A stretch of DNA of 64,000 nucleotides from positions 37,167 to 101,166 of the forward strand of contig JBAYUX010000001.1 of the NCBI GenBank assembly GCA_041674865.1. Reading direction: 5' to 3'. Made by a program: the position numbers and the translations under genes. The notes under the pieces are model-generated. The model did not search any database and was not told the DNA's origin. It worked only from the letters and a program-made list of their open reading frames with translations. This stretch comes from CALREA01 sp041674865. Lineage in GTDB: Bacteria > Patescibacteriota > Gracilibacteria > UBA1369 > UBA12463. Shown one piece after another: positions 41,708-50,387 of the stretch; positions within the stretch are counted from its first letter, which is position 1; every line of letters starts with the position of its first letter.

Positions 41708-42376
41708 ATGATACATCAAATAGGTTCGCGTCTTGTAACGGTAGCAGCGGCATTATCAATTTCAGGTCCAGCACTGGCGAAAGAAAGCCCACGGCAAAAG
41801 CCAGCAGAAAGGTCGGTACAGGTTCGTCAACAGGAGACGGTTACGAAACTTCAGGCATGTATGAATGCAGGATTCGATGGTTATGTATCTCAAAGAAGAA
41901 TGATTTCGGGTGAAATGGCGCAAGCAAATGGGTGGCTACAGTCACGAAAAAGTGAATCCGGAGAGTATATTTCAGGAGGACGGATTACAGAGGTAATAGA
42001 TGCGAGCAGGAGAATTCCGCCAATCCAGATAAGCGAAGTCTTTATGGATAAGGAGGGTTTTGACGGAAGAACAGATGTATATATCAAAGAGTTGTCACAG
42101 ATGGAAGGAGATGATGGTTTCAAAAATCAGGCAAAAGTTTGCTATGGCGTTAGTCAGGTTTCAGAAGCAGATAGTGCACAGCTTGAAAAATTAGGAATAA
42201 GTCCATGTACGGCTCAGATAAGCCAAGAAAAAGCACAGAGCCACTACGAAGAGTTCCTTGCCGAGACGTTGGCTCAATGTGAAGCAAAGGCAAAAACGGA
42301 TATGGGATTTGCATCCAAATTCAAAGCGGCATTGAAACAACTGACGCAAAAGAGGATAAAAAAGACGAGAACATAG
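41708..42376 (+). CDS. Secreted hypothetical protein
   Basis: 222 residues. A signal peptide (1-24, cleavage near ALA-KE) precedes a Gln/Glu/Lys-rich, largely helical protein with four cysteines (LQACMNAG, VCYG, SPCTAQ, AQCEAKAK). No known domain. It has its own promoter, and the stop is 16 bases before hpt. Confidence 0.6.
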   Translation: MIHQIGSRLVTVAAALSISGPALAKESPRQKPAERSVQVRQQETVTKLQACMNAGFDGYVSQRRMISGEMAQANGWLQSRKSESGEYISGGRITEVIDASRRIPPIQISEVFMDKEGFDGRTDVYIKELSQMEGDDGFKNQAKVCYGVSQVSEADSAQLEKLGISPCTAQISQEKAQSHYEEFLAETLAQCEAKAKTDMGFASKFKAALKQLTQKRIKKTRT

Positions 42377-42379
42377 GTA

Positions 42380-42385
42380 TATAAT
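42380..42385 (+). promoter_or_regulatory. -10 element placed for a leaderless hpt mRNA
   Basis: A consensus TATAAT ends 7 bases before the hpt ATG, so transcription would start at or next to the A of the start codon. The -35 region is poor. No Shine-Dalgarno sequence is present. Confidence 0.4.
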
Positions 42386-42392
42386 ACAAAAG

Positions 42393-42926
42393 ATGAAACT
42401 TCTCTTCACGCCTGAACAAATTCAGGAACAAATCAAACAAGTTGCTCAGCAAATCTCCCGCGATTATAAAGGAAAAGATCTTCTTCTTGTTGGCTTACTC
42501 AAGGGCTGTACCGTTTTTATGTCACACCTTCTCGTGCAACTTGATATTGAAAAAGTCGAGATCGATTTCATGACCGTGAGTAGTTATAAACACGGAACTA
42601 AATCTGCCGACTTTAAGTTTGTTCAAGATCTCGATACCCAGGTAAAAGATCGCGATGTTTTAATTGTGGAGGATATTATCGACACAGGAAGAACGCTCGC
42701 ATTTACTATCCAGCACCTCGCTTCGCTCGGTGCACGTTCTGTCGAAACCGCCGTCTTCGTCAATAAAACAAGCAACCTCTCGCACGACTTCAAGAAGCCA
42801 AAATACACTTGTTTCGAATATCACGACTCACCATTTCTCATCGGTTTCGGTTTTGATTACAACAACTACTATCGAAACCTTCCAGCTGTTTATCAGATGG
42901 AAGAAAGCGAACTACGAGCCGAGTAA
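42393..42926 (+). CDS. hpt: Hypoxanthine(-guanine) phosphoribosyltransferase
   Basis: 177 residues, the usual length. The PRPP-binding motif VLIVEDIIDTGRTL is at ~89-102. GLLKGCTVFMSHLL (flexible loop start) and the C-terminal FLIGFGFDYNNYYRNLP block, typical of HPRT, are present. It salvages hypoxanthine and guanine to IMP and GMP. Consistent with reliance on purine scavenging, although that is not shown by one gene. Confidence 0.95.
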   Translation: MKLLFTPEQIQEQIKQVAQQISRDYKGKDLLLVGLLKGCTVFMSHLLVQLDIEKVEIDFMTVSSYKHGTKSADFKFVQDLDTQVKDRDVLIVEDIIDTGRTLAFTIQHLASLGARSVETAVFVNKTSNLSHDFKKPKYTCFEYHDSPFLIGFGFDYNNYYRNLPAVYQMEESELRAE

Positions 42927-42961
42927 AAGAGCCGAATAAAAATTAAGCACTCCTGCTTCTT

Positions 42962-44125
42962 CTACTTCTTACCTGCTCGAAGAGCGAGAGCCCACTCGTA
43001 TTTTCGTCGTAGCAAGACGCCAAAAGACGCGAGTACGAGGACAAAAGTTACGAGAGGTCCGACAACTGGAATAAGAGAGATAACTTCATAAATGAAGAGT
43101 CCGAGAGCGAGTACTCCGTACGTTCGTCGTGGTGATCGTGGTTTTGTTTTGAGGATAAGTGTTCCAAGAAACAATCCAGCGACAAGCTGAGACGTATACC
43201 AGACAACCGCACCTCCAAGCCCAAGAATAAGGGCGACAGGAAGACCGATAAGCGTAGCAGCACAGAAAATAACAAACGCACTACCAGCGGTAAGTGTAAT
43301 GAATCCTATGCCAAGATTTTTCAAGAAATGCTTTCGAAGTCCATCTGGCCACTTCTGAAGTTCGTGAGGAAAGAAGATAAAAAGGAGTGCTCCGAGAAGG
43401 AGAAGTGACAAGAAGTTCCATAATTTAACAACGAGCATTCCGACCGTAAAGAAGCCAAGAAGAAGACCTTTGTACATTTCGCCAGGAGGCGTCATGCGCT
43501 CGGTTTTTCCACTCACGACATTGGCTGGAATGACAGAAGGATTTTCAGATGAGTATTTGAGATCACCACGAATTTTTGCAAGAGGAGAGATGCTGAGATA
43601 TTCCTTTGCATCAACCTGTACACTGCCGTTGATCCAACCTTTGATCTTCATAATGCTCGCAGCACCTTTTACATTTTCTGCGACATTTCCATCGATACTC
43701 GCGCCAGCGCCATAGACGAGAACCGTGCCACCAACGCTTCCAGTTTTCGTGAGCTCAACCATACCGCCAACAGCAACGAGATCATCTTTGATGTTTCCCG
43801 AGACCGTTAGGTTTCCTCCAAAAATCTTTACATCATCACCAACATTTCCAGAGATATTGACGCGACCCCCAAAGACGAGAACGTCACCAGAAACATCTTC
43901 GGCGATATTTACAACACCACCAAGAACGACAATATCTCCTGTTACAGGTTGATCGATATCGATCTCACCACCAACGGCATAAAAGTCATCAGTAAGCGGA
44001 TTTTTGAGAGAAACATCTTTTCCAGAAGTTGCCGTAAAAGCCGAAGCACTCGGTGCACTTCCGAATGAAAGGAAAAAAAGAGCGAGAATAGAAAGCGCAA
44101 GAAAACGTTGAGCGAGGTATTTCAT
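42962..44125 (-). CDS. Bactofilin-like beta-helix protein fused to a membrane domain
   Basis: 387 residues. Signal peptide 1-29, then ~12 short repeats at ~45-175 of the form G-D/N-V-x-x-D-V-x-V-x-G-G (for example GDIVVLGGVVNIAEDVSGDV, GNVGDDVKIFGG), the right-handed beta-helix pattern of polymer-forming bactofilins. From ~225 four or five hydrophobic helices follow (LLLGALLFIFF, FVIFCAATLIGLPVALIL, LVTFVLVLASFGVLL). This exported helix-plus-membrane layout is known from hypothetical proteins; function unknown, perhaps a surface or envelope scaffold. Confidence 0.7.
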   Translation of the reverse strand: MKYLAQRFLALSILALFFLSFGSAPSASAFTATSGKDVSLKNPLTDDFYAVGGEIDIDQPVTGDIVVLGGVVNIAEDVSGDVLVFGGRVNISGNVGDDVKIFGGNLTVSGNIKDDLVAVGGMVELTKTGSVGGTVLVYGAGASIDGNVAENVKGAASIMKIKGWINGSVQVDAKEYLSISPLAKIRGDLKYSSENPSVIPANVVSGKTERMTPPGEMYKGLLLGFFTVGMLVVKLWNFLSLLLLGALLFIFFPHELQKWPDGLRKHFLKNLGIGFITLTAGSAFVIFCAATLIGLPVALILGLGGAVVWYTSQLVAGLFLGTLILKTKPRSPRRTYGVLALGLFIYEVISLIPVVGPLVTFVLVLASFGVLLRRKYEWALALRAGKK

Positions 44126-44161
44126 AGTGAGGTTGATAAAGTGGGTGTCGACCCAACTATA

Positions 44162-45637
44162 CTACTGCCTCTTCAAAAGTGCCACGGTTTCAATGTGTGC
44201 GGTGTGGGGGAACTGGTCGAAGGCCCGAACGAATGTGAGGGTGTATCCCTGTGATGCAAAAATTTTCGCATCTCTTGAGAATGTTGCTGGATTGCATGAG
44301 ACGTAAAGAATGGCTTTTGGAGCCGCACGAATGATATGCTCAACAACTTTTTCTTCAAGTCCACTACGCGGCGGATCGACAACAATAATGTCAGCCGCAC
44401 GACTCGACTCTAACTCATCCAAAACTTTTTTCACATCACCGACGAAGAACTCGATATTACGAACATTATTTAAAATTGCATTTTCTTTTGCACTCTCAAC
44501 AGCCGACGCATTGAGTTCAACGCCCATCACGCTTTTCACCGCATGACTCAAAACAATTCCAATCGTTCCAGTTCCACAATACAGATCGTACGCACGCATC
44601 TCACGCAACGCATCAGAAGAAAACGACTCCTGTAATAACTGCAGTACCTGCCCATAAATTCGCTCAGCCATCATTGTATTTGGCTGGAAGAATGCCTGCG
44701 GTTTTATCTGAAACTTCAGCACCAACTTCTCACCATGCGCATCACTCATCCACAACTCCTCTCGATAAAAATGTTCACCTTTCAAGATAACTTCTTCCCA
44801 TCGTTTTGGTGTGCCTTTTTGCTCATGCACAATAACTCGCACGACCGAAACAATCTCTGGAAACTCGCTCAATACCGCCAAAAAAGCCTCTGTATCGAAC
44901 TCCTCAGGAGTTGTCTGAACGATCACCATGTATTCTCCCGTTCGCTTACCTTCACGAACATACACCGAGTGGACAAGTCCGCGATGCGTCTTCGAATTAT
45001 ATGAAACTCCAACTCCAGCACGATGAAGTCCTTCGAGGTAATCTCGTACTTTTTTGAAAATATTCACACTCACATTCGACTGCAAAAAACACTCTTCAAC
45101 CTTTACGGTATCATAGTGCATTTTCCGCATATGGAAGCCACCAGAAAAGACTCCATCGAGTCCAATAGAAAAGCTCCACTCCATTTTATTTCGGTAAAAC
45201 CACGGATCGTCACATCCGCACACATCTCGAAAAACCTGACCCAAAACTTCTTCAGAAAATCCTCCAATATGATTCAATGTTTCACGCACCAACTGTTTCT
45301 TCCATGCGAGCTGTTTTTCATATGACAAAAACTGCCACGTACATCCGCCGCACACGCCGAAATGTTTACATCTCGGCGCAATTCGGTCGGGACTCGGTTG
45401 GGTAATTTTTATTGCCCTTCCTTCTGCAAAAGAGTTTTTCTTTTTTGTAAGTCGCACATTCGCCTCATCTCCAACGCACACATCATCAATGAACACGGGA
45501 ATTCGTCTCTTCTCAGTTTTTCCGGCACTTCCTGGGCCTTCGAGTTGTTTTTCGTACTCATGAAACGCCAAACCCTGTCCGCCAAGTGCGAACTTTTCGA
45601 TCTTCATTGGTATAGTTTCTCCTTTTTTCATCAGCAA
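44162..45637 (-). CDS. 23S rRNA (uracil-5-)-methyltransferase, RlmD/RumA type
   Basis: 491 residues. N-terminal TRAM domain (GETIPMKIEKFALGGQGLAF), then Fe-S cluster cysteines CKHFGVCGGC (C90, C96, C99). The SAM-dependent methyltransferase part has YDLYCGTGTIGIVLS and ADIIVVDPPRSGLE. The catalytic Cys motif is YVSCNPATFSRD near 448. It makes m5U in rRNA; assignment to RlmD, RlmC or another TrmA-family enzyme cannot be settled by eye. The start could also be the ATG at 45631. The ORF diverges from grx. Confidence 0.88.
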   Translation of the reverse strand: MLMKKGETIPMKIEKFALGGQGLAFHEYEKQLEGPGSAGKTEKRRIPVFIDDVCVGDEANVRLTKKKNSFAEGRAIKITQPSPDRIAPRCKHFGVCGGCTWQFLSYEKQLAWKKQLVRETLNHIGGFSEEVLGQVFRDVCGCDDPWFYRNKMEWSFSIGLDGVFSGGFHMRKMHYDTVKVEECFLQSNVSVNIFKKVRDYLEGLHRAGVGVSYNSKTHRGLVHSVYVREGKRTGEYMVIVQTTPEEFDTEAFLAVLSEFPEIVSVVRVIVHEQKGTPKRWEEVILKGEHFYREELWMSDAHGEKLVLKFQIKPQAFFQPNTMMAERIYGQVLQLLQESFSSDALREMRAYDLYCGTGTIGIVLSHAVKSVMGVELNASAVESAKENAILNNVRNIEFFVGDVKKVLDELESSRAADIIVVDPPRSGLEEKVVEHIIRAAPKAILYVSCNPATFSRDAKIFASQGYTLTFVRAFDQFPHTAHIETVALLKRQ

Positions 45638-45744
45638 AGGTGTAGCACATCAGGAAAAATCTGTCGATACTGCTCATGGACATTAGGCCTGTATAAGGCT
45701 AAAATAGCCACGCAAATGAGCCTCAATTCCATAACGAATATCAT

Positions 45745-46011
45745 ATGGCAAACGCAAAAGTCGAAATCTACACAAAAAGTAACTGCCCATATTGTGTTGC
45801 TGCGAAAAATCTCTTCAACGAAAGAGGTATAGAGTATACCGAATACGACGCAGAACATGACGAAGCACTTCGCACACAAATGCTCGAGCGATCAAACGGC
45901 AGACGAACATTTCCAGAAATATTTATCAACGGAGAACATGTTGGAGGATTTGACGACCTTCACCTCCTCGACGAAGAGGGAAAACTCGACGACATGCTTA
46001 AGTCCTTATGA
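45745..46011 (+). CDS. Glutaredoxin
   Basis: 88 residues, class I fold. The active-site CPYC (residues 14-17, in SNCPYCVAAKNLF), the TFPEIFINGEHVGGFDDL block with cis-Pro and the GG motif are all present. It reduces disulfides or glutathione mixed disulfides. Its stop overlaps the next start (ATGA), coupling it to the CapA-like gene. Confidence 0.94.
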   Translation: MANAKVEIYTKSNCPYCVAAKNLFNERGIEYTEYDAEHDEALRTQMLERSNGRRTFPEIFINGEHVGGFDDLHLLDEEGKLDDMLKSL

Positions 46012-47042
46012 ACAAAAAACTCACTCTTGCGATATTAACAGCAGTAATGGCGATTCTCATAACAGGATCAGTTGCTTTGATATACGCAAAAAATACTCGT
46101 GTCACATCAGTCCAAGCCTCCATCAAAACATCAGCCACACAGTCACTTCCATCCGAGTCGACACAGTTTGCGCCGATGGCAAAAACTCTGATTTCTCAAG
46201 ACTCATCCAACATTAAATTACTCTTCCTCGGTGACATCATGCTTGGTCGTTACGTGCGAACACTCATGGAAAAAGCACACGATCTCAATTATCCATTTGC
46301 GAAAGCTCATGCGACAACCGGCCCAGGAGCTAATTTCTTGAGCGGTTATTTTGACTCAGTTATAGCCAATCTCGAAGGTCCAGTCGTACAAATTCCTAAT
46401 CGATCACAAACGGGAATGAGTTTCGGTTTTGCTCCCGACACCGCAGAAATTATCAGACGAAATGGAATTGATACCGTCACGATTGCGAACAACCACATGC
46501 TCGACCAAGGAGACAAAGGTCTCGTGTCAACTCGTCACTATCTCGAAGAAGCGGGTGTGAAATTTTTCGGCCACCCCATTCTTCCAACCGAACAAGACGT
46601 TCTCATTGAAACTATTAAAGGGAAAAAGTTCGGATTCATTGGATTTCATGACGCTACTCGTCGTCTCGACGATGTAGCCGCCCGTACTCTGATCGCAAAA
46701 ATCGCACCACAAGTTGATTACACGATCGTTGAGATTCATTGGGGGATCGAGTACCAGAAAACTCCATCCAAGCGTCAACAGACCCTCGCCCACGCCTTTA
46801 TCGACGCCGGGGCAAGCCTTATTATCGGTCACCACCCGCATATTCCTCAGACCATCGAAACCTACAAAAATGCACCCATCGTCTACTCTCTCGGGAACTT
46901 CATTTTTGACCAGTACTGGAGTGAGCAGACCCAGAAAGGCATGACTATTGAAGCTGACTTCTCAACGGATCCGACCGACAAATCGATCCATATCATCGAA
47001 CATCCAATCGACCTTCATCACAGCCAGCCAAGCTGGGAATAG
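46008..47042 (+). CDS. CapA-family metallophosphatase-like surface protein
   Basis: 344 residues. The N-terminal signal anchor (5-27, LAILTAVMAILITGSVALIY) is followed by the PGA_cap calcineurin-like domain. LLFLGDIMLGRYV, SVIANLEGP, TIANNHMLDQG, GFIGFHDA, VEIHWGIEYQ, IIGHHPHIPQ and YSLGNFIFDQ cover the metal ligands in order. CapA proteins act in polyglutamate or polysaccharide capsule systems, but no other cap gene is present here, so the role is open. Confidence 0.9.
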   Translation: MNKKLTLAILTAVMAILITGSVALIYAKNTRVTSVQASIKTSATQSLPSESTQFAPMAKTLISQDSSNIKLLFLGDIMLGRYVRTLMEKAHDLNYPFAKAHATTGPGANFLSGYFDSVIANLEGPVVQIPNRSQTGMSFGFAPDTAEIIRRNGIDTVTIANNHMLDQGDKGLVSTRHYLEEAGVKFFGHPILPTEQDVLIETIKGKKFGFIGFHDATRRLDDVAARTLIAKIAPQVDYTIVEIHWGIEYQKTPSKRQQTLAHAFIDAGASLIIGHHPHIPQTIETYKNAPIVYSLGNFIFDQYWSEQTQKGMTIEADFSTDPTDKSIHIIEHPIDLHHSQPSWE

Positions 47043-47067
47043 TATAAGTAAGCCACCTTTAGCCACC

Positions 47068-47096
47068 TTGCTATCAAAGCTAAAATCTGGTATAAT
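47068..47096 (+). promoter_or_regulatory. Sigma70-like promoter
   Basis: TTGCTA (47068-47073), 17-base spacer, TATAAT (47091-47096), 30 bases before the ATG at 47127. An AAAGCTAAAAT word lies in the spacer. Confidence 0.65.
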
Positions 47097-47126
47097 GATG
47101 AGAAGAAAAACGTAAAATAAAAACAC

Positions 47127-48629
47127 ATGAAAATCACATTCTGCGGAGCAGCAAGAGAAGTTACTGGATCACGTCACCTCCTCGAGGTGAATGGAAAAAA
47201 GATTCTCTTTGATTGTGGTATGGCGCAGGGAAATCGAAAGGAGTCTGCGGAAAAAAACCGCGACTTCAAATTTTTCGATCCAAAGGAGATTGATACGGTA
47301 CTCCTTTCTCATGCACACATCGATCACTCAGGAAACCTCCCATACCTCGTCAAGAGCGGATTCAAGGGAAGTATTTATTCCTCGTTCGCAACACGAGATC
47401 TCGCGCTCTACATGCTCGCAGATAGCGCCGCAATTCAGGAGCATGAAGAAGAATATCTCTGCAAGAAAAATAAAGCTTGTGAGCCAGCTCTCTACACAAC
47501 CGAAGACGCTGCAAAAACGATGCAACACTTTGTGGGTCTCGGATATGAACGCGCAACAACGGTTTCAGATGGAGTCGTCGCATCACTCTATGATGCCGGC
47601 CATATTCTCGGATCATCGCAAATCCATCTCATCGTAAATGACAAAGAAAAAAACGCTCGATACACGATTGGATTTACAGGTGATCTTGGTCGCAAAGGCT
47701 TACCACTTCTCCGTGATCCACAGCTCCTTCCGGAGACAGAGTATCTCATTTGTGAGTCAACATACGGAAACCGATTTCACGAAGCAATTCAGACGGTAGA
47801 ACAGGATCTAGCAGCCATTATCAATCGAGTTGCACAGCGAGGTGGACGTGTGATTATTCCAGCATTCGCACTCGAACGTACTCAGGAAATTGTCTACTAT
47901 CTCAACATGCTCTGGAAGCGAAAGGAGATTCCCGAACTTCCAATTTATGTGGACTCTCCGCTTTCTGGAAACGTCACAGAAGTGTTCCGAAATCATCCAG
48001 AATGTATGGACAAGGAAACCTACGACGAGTTTCTCAAGAACGGTGAAAATCCATTTGGTTTTGGTCGTCTCAAATATACAAACTCTGTCGATGAATCGAA
48101 ACACTTGAATGATCTCAACGGTCCGATGATTATTATCTCTTCATCAGGCATGTGTGAGCACGGACGAATTCTCCACCACCTCAAGAATAATATTGAAGAT
48201 CCGCGGAGCGCAGTCTTACTTGTCGGATATCAAGCCGCAAACACACTCGGTCGCAAACTTCATGATGGCATCAAGAATGTAAATATTTTTGGCGAGGCCT
48301 ACGATGTAAAGGCAGAAATTATCACAATGGATGCCTTTTCTGCTCACGCAGATCGATCCGACTTGCTCGATTACATCAAGCGTCTCAAGGGCTTGAAAAA
48401 GATCTTCCTCGTTCACGGTGAAGAAGGTCAGGGTCTCGACTTCGCAGAATTCCTCAAAGAGTCAGGCTTCACCAACGTCGAAGTCCCAGCTCCAGGTCAA
48501 ACCTATGAACTTCCAGAGCCAAATCTTCCTGTCATGCCAATTCAGATGGACTATCTCGACGCGAAGCCAGTCGTTGACGTAGCGCCGACAACAGCGCCGG
48601 ATCAGGCTCAAGCTCCGAAAGAGGCTTAA
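47127..48629 (+). CDS. Metallo-beta-lactamase/beta-CASP RNA nuclease-like protein
   Basis: 500 residues. Metal-binding HAHIDH (62-67), then DAGHILGSSQIHL, TGDLGR, ESTYGNRFH, and the beta-CASP blocks RVIIPAFALERTQE, IIISSSGMCEHGRILHHL and DAFSAHADRSDLL, ending with VHGEEG. This is the CPSF-like YsxA/TTHA0252 type of beta-CASP protein, probably an RNase. The last ~35 residues are Ala/Pro-rich. It is followed by a clear terminator. Confidence 0.93.
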   Translation: MKITFCGAAREVTGSRHLLEVNGKKILFDCGMAQGNRKESAEKNRDFKFFDPKEIDTVLLSHAHIDHSGNLPYLVKSGFKGSIYSSFATRDLALYMLADSAAIQEHEEEYLCKKNKACEPALYTTEDAAKTMQHFVGLGYERATTVSDGVVASLYDAGHILGSSQIHLIVNDKEKNARYTIGFTGDLGRKGLPLLRDPQLLPETEYLICESTYGNRFHEAIQTVEQDLAAIINRVAQRGGRVIIPAFALERTQEIVYYLNMLWKRKEIPELPIYVDSPLSGNVTEVFRNHPECMDKETYDEFLKNGENPFGFGRLKYTNSVDESKHLNDLNGPMIIISSSGMCEHGRILHHLKNNIEDPRSAVLLVGYQAANTLGRKLHDGIKNVNIFGEAYDVKAEIITMDAFSAHADRSDLLDYIKRLKGLKKIFLVHGEEGQGLDFAEFLKESGFTNVEVPAPGQTYELPEPNLPVMPIQMDYLDAKPVVDVAPTTAPDQAQAPKEA

Positions 48630-48683
48630 TTGACTATCGAAAATATTTTTGATACGATTTTACTACAAATGGCTTCGGCCCGA

Positions 48684-48709
48684 CCCACTTCGAAAGAGGT
48701 GGGGTTTTT
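48684..48709 (+). terminator. Intrinsic terminator after the beta-CASP gene
   Basis: CCCACTTC (48684-48691), GAAA tetraloop, GAGGTGGG (48696-48703), then TTTTT. An 8-bp stem with a GNRA loop. Confidence 0.85.
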
Positions 48710-49103
48710 AAAAATTCAACAAAATAGAAGAAATCGAAAAGCACACTGCGTGATGAATCGTTTTTGAAATGGTACTTATTTTATAACTCAGTCTTTTGGC
48801 ATCTATGAGGCGGATTTGAGAAAGTACAGCATAACTTTTTCTACCCGCAATGGCAGGAAGTTCTTTATAATAAAAAGACTTTCTGAAACTCGTAGTAAGC
48901 GGAATTCCCCAGAAAATTTGTTTATTAAATTTCCGAATAATGAGAATCGGACGTAAAAAATCTTCTCCTTTTCCATCTTGTTCATATCCAATATTAGCAC
49001 CTAGATGACAGTACCAAACTTCTCGTTCATGAAAGAAAGGGTATTTATTGCCCGTATGAAGGAGTTGTTTTCTGGTATTCCATTTTGAAAAATCCTTATC
49101 CAT
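48708..49103 (-). CDS. MazF/PemK-like toxin, no adjacent antitoxin
   Basis: 131 residues. The core EVWYCHLGANIGYEQDGKGEDFLRPILII has the MazF/PemK layout: an early W, G-x-E-x-x-G-K, R-P-x-L-I. WGIPLTT and AVLSQIRLIDAKRLSYKI follow, with the conserved S-Q-I-R-x-I-D. It would be a sequence-specific mRNA interferase. No antitoxin-size ORF sits directly beside it. The 195 bases upstream (49104-49298) contain only a GC-rich hairpin (GGCC-TTC-GGCC, ~49268-49278) before the tRNA. Confidence 0.8.
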   Translation of the reverse strand: MDKDFSKWNTRKQLLHTGNKYPFFHEREVWYCHLGANIGYEQDGKGEDFLRPILIIRKFNKQIFWGIPLTTSFRKSFYYKELPAIAGRKSYAVLSQIRLIDAKRLSYKISTISKTIHHAVCFSISSILLNF

Positions 49104-49298
49104 GAAGGATAGGATATCTCAGGAGCATTACATAATTATTTCAAAAAGTTAACATTTTTCTAAACTGAACACCAAAGCTGATTTGACCCCCTTGCAAAAC
49201 CTCGGAAGGTGAAGTAAACTCGGTCTCGCATCAAGAAATGTAGTAGCTTTAATTAGCTTCTAGGCTCGGCCTTCGGCCTCGCCTTTCATTCACAACTC

Positions 49299-49373
49299 GC
49301 GGGTATCGTATAACGGTTATTATGTCAGTTTTCCAAACTGAAGAAACGGGTCCGACTCCCGTTACCCGCTCCA
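49299..49373 (+). tRNA. tRNA-Gly (anticodon TCC), CCA encoded, unusual T-loop
   Basis: 75 bases, closely similar to E. coli tRNA-Gly(UCC). Acceptor GCGGGTA pairs with TACCCGC. The anticodon stem TCAGT/ACTGA holds loop TTTCCAA (anticodon TCC). T-stem ACGGG/CCCGT. Discriminator T and CCA are encoded. The T-loop reads TCCGACT instead of the normal TTCGATT, so the almost invariant U55 is C. The D-loop keeps GG. A terminator-like hairpin follows directly. Confidence 0.93.
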
Positions 49374-49391
49374 AGCTCTTATTAAGGGCTT
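49368..49391 (+). repeat. 24-bp repeat at tRNA 3' end, copy 1
   Basis: Begins with the last bases of the tRNA (GCTCCA) and continues through AGCTCTTATTAAGGGCTT. It is identical to 50327-50350, 959 bases away. Part of it (49374-49391) also forms the AAGCTCTT-ATT-AAGGGCTT hairpin followed by TTTT that probably terminates the tRNA transcript. Confidence 0.85.
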
Positions 49392-49510
49392 TTTAAGCCA
49401 TTTATAAGTAACCTTGTACTATCTAAAGACTCATTTCAGCATGTCTCCGACCCAGCACTATAAAAATCATGTAAAAAATGGTATAATGAAGCGATATAAG
49501 TCTCTTTATT

Positions 49511-50293
49511 ATGCTTGAATTTCCAGAAAGAATTAACTTCGACGACGTGTGGAGCCTCTACGAAGGCAGAAGGCCTGCAGATGCGAAGCAGCCCGAAATT
49601 GAAAAACTCAACGTCGATAAAAAGAGTGCGCAGGAGAAGATGAATACCATTGCTCAAAAATCACTGAAACCGGATGAATGTAGGGCCAACGTAGTGTGCG
49701 AAGAAGCTCCGTTAACATTTTTTGTGAGCCAAGATTTTCACTGTACAGATTTTGATCTCGCAAGAGGACGAGTAAAGAGTGGGGATACGGACAATCCGAA
49801 CAGCGCCAAATCTGCTTTGTTGGGTAGTAAAAAATTAGTAAGCGGACTTCGCCTTATCGATAAGGGCAATATGTTTGATATGGTTGATCGTTGGACACCT
49901 GAAAAGTTTCGGGGCCAGGGATTTGGCAATATGGTACTTCAGGCTGCCGAGAGCTTCATGCAAGAACGCGCAACAGAAAGGCAAAAAACTCTAACATCAT
50001 ATGCCAACGTAGCACAGTTCAATGCGATTCGCTGGCTATATAACAACGGTTACCGTCCGCAAACCGATGAAGACGCACAGCGACTGAGTGAAGTTTTAGC
50101 CGGAGATAGCGAAATTGTTATTGGTCAGATTAATGGAGAGAAAGATTACATTTTTAAAAATGTTCCTCATGAAAAACGGGATGATTTTCATAACGCCTAC
50201 CGAATAAATCTCGTGAAGAAAATTCATCCAAAAGTTTCACCTTCAATAGAAGGAGTGATGGCCGCGACAGAGACTTTAATTAACGGCGTGTAA
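49511..50293 (+). CDS. GNAT-family N-acetyltransferase-like protein (in tRNA-linked segment 1)
   Basis: 260 residues. The acetyl-CoA-binding motif A of the GNAT fold is visible as DRWTPEKFRGQGFGNMVLQA (~126-145; R-G-Q-G-x-G). The typical later segment NAIRWLYNNGYRP (motif B) is also present. The N-terminal ~90 residues are helical and unlike simple GNATs. The substrate is unknown. It is the only gene between the two 24-bp copies of the tRNA-end repeat, with a TATAAT at 49482-49487 as its promoter. Confidence 0.72.
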   Translation: MLEFPERINFDDVWSLYEGRRPADAKQPEIEKLNVDKKSAQEKMNTIAQKSLKPDECRANVVCEEAPLTFFVSQDFHCTDFDLARGRVKSGDTDNPNSAKSALLGSKKLVSGLRLIDKGNMFDMVDRWTPEKFRGQGFGNMVLQAAESFMQERATERQKTLTSYANVAQFNAIRWLYNNGYRPQTDEDAQRLSEVLAGDSEIVIGQINGEKDYIFKNVPHEKRDDFHNAYRINLVKKIHPKVSPSIEGVMAATETLINGV

Positions 50294-50301
50294 CTGCATC
50301 C

Positions 50302-50333
50302 CAGTCCGAACATCCTCCACGATGGAGCTCCAA
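50302..50333 (+). repeat. Bipartite tRNA-end-like repeat, copy 1
   Basis: CAGTCCGAACATC, 9 variable bases, then GGAGCTCCAA. The same arrangement recurs at 51347-51378. The GTCCGA and GCTCCAA parts also occur, in the same order, in the T-loop and 3' end of the nearby tRNA-Gly. The end overlaps the 24-bp repeat at 50327. Confidence 0.8.
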
Positions 50334-50350
50334 GCTCTTATTAAGGGCTT
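50327..50350 (+). repeat. 24-bp repeat of tRNA 3' end, copy 2
   Basis: Identical to 49368-49391. Together they bracket a 959-base unit with one gene, like the direct repeats left by integration at a tRNA 3' end. Confidence 0.85.
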
Positions 50351-50387
50351 ATTCGAGCCACTCTTTTATGATTTTAAAAAGTGATTT

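Noticed and set aside
45362..45832. Plus-strand 156-codon ORF between the methyltransferase and glutaredoxin
   Set aside because: It overlaps both real genes in other frames and has no conserved pattern.
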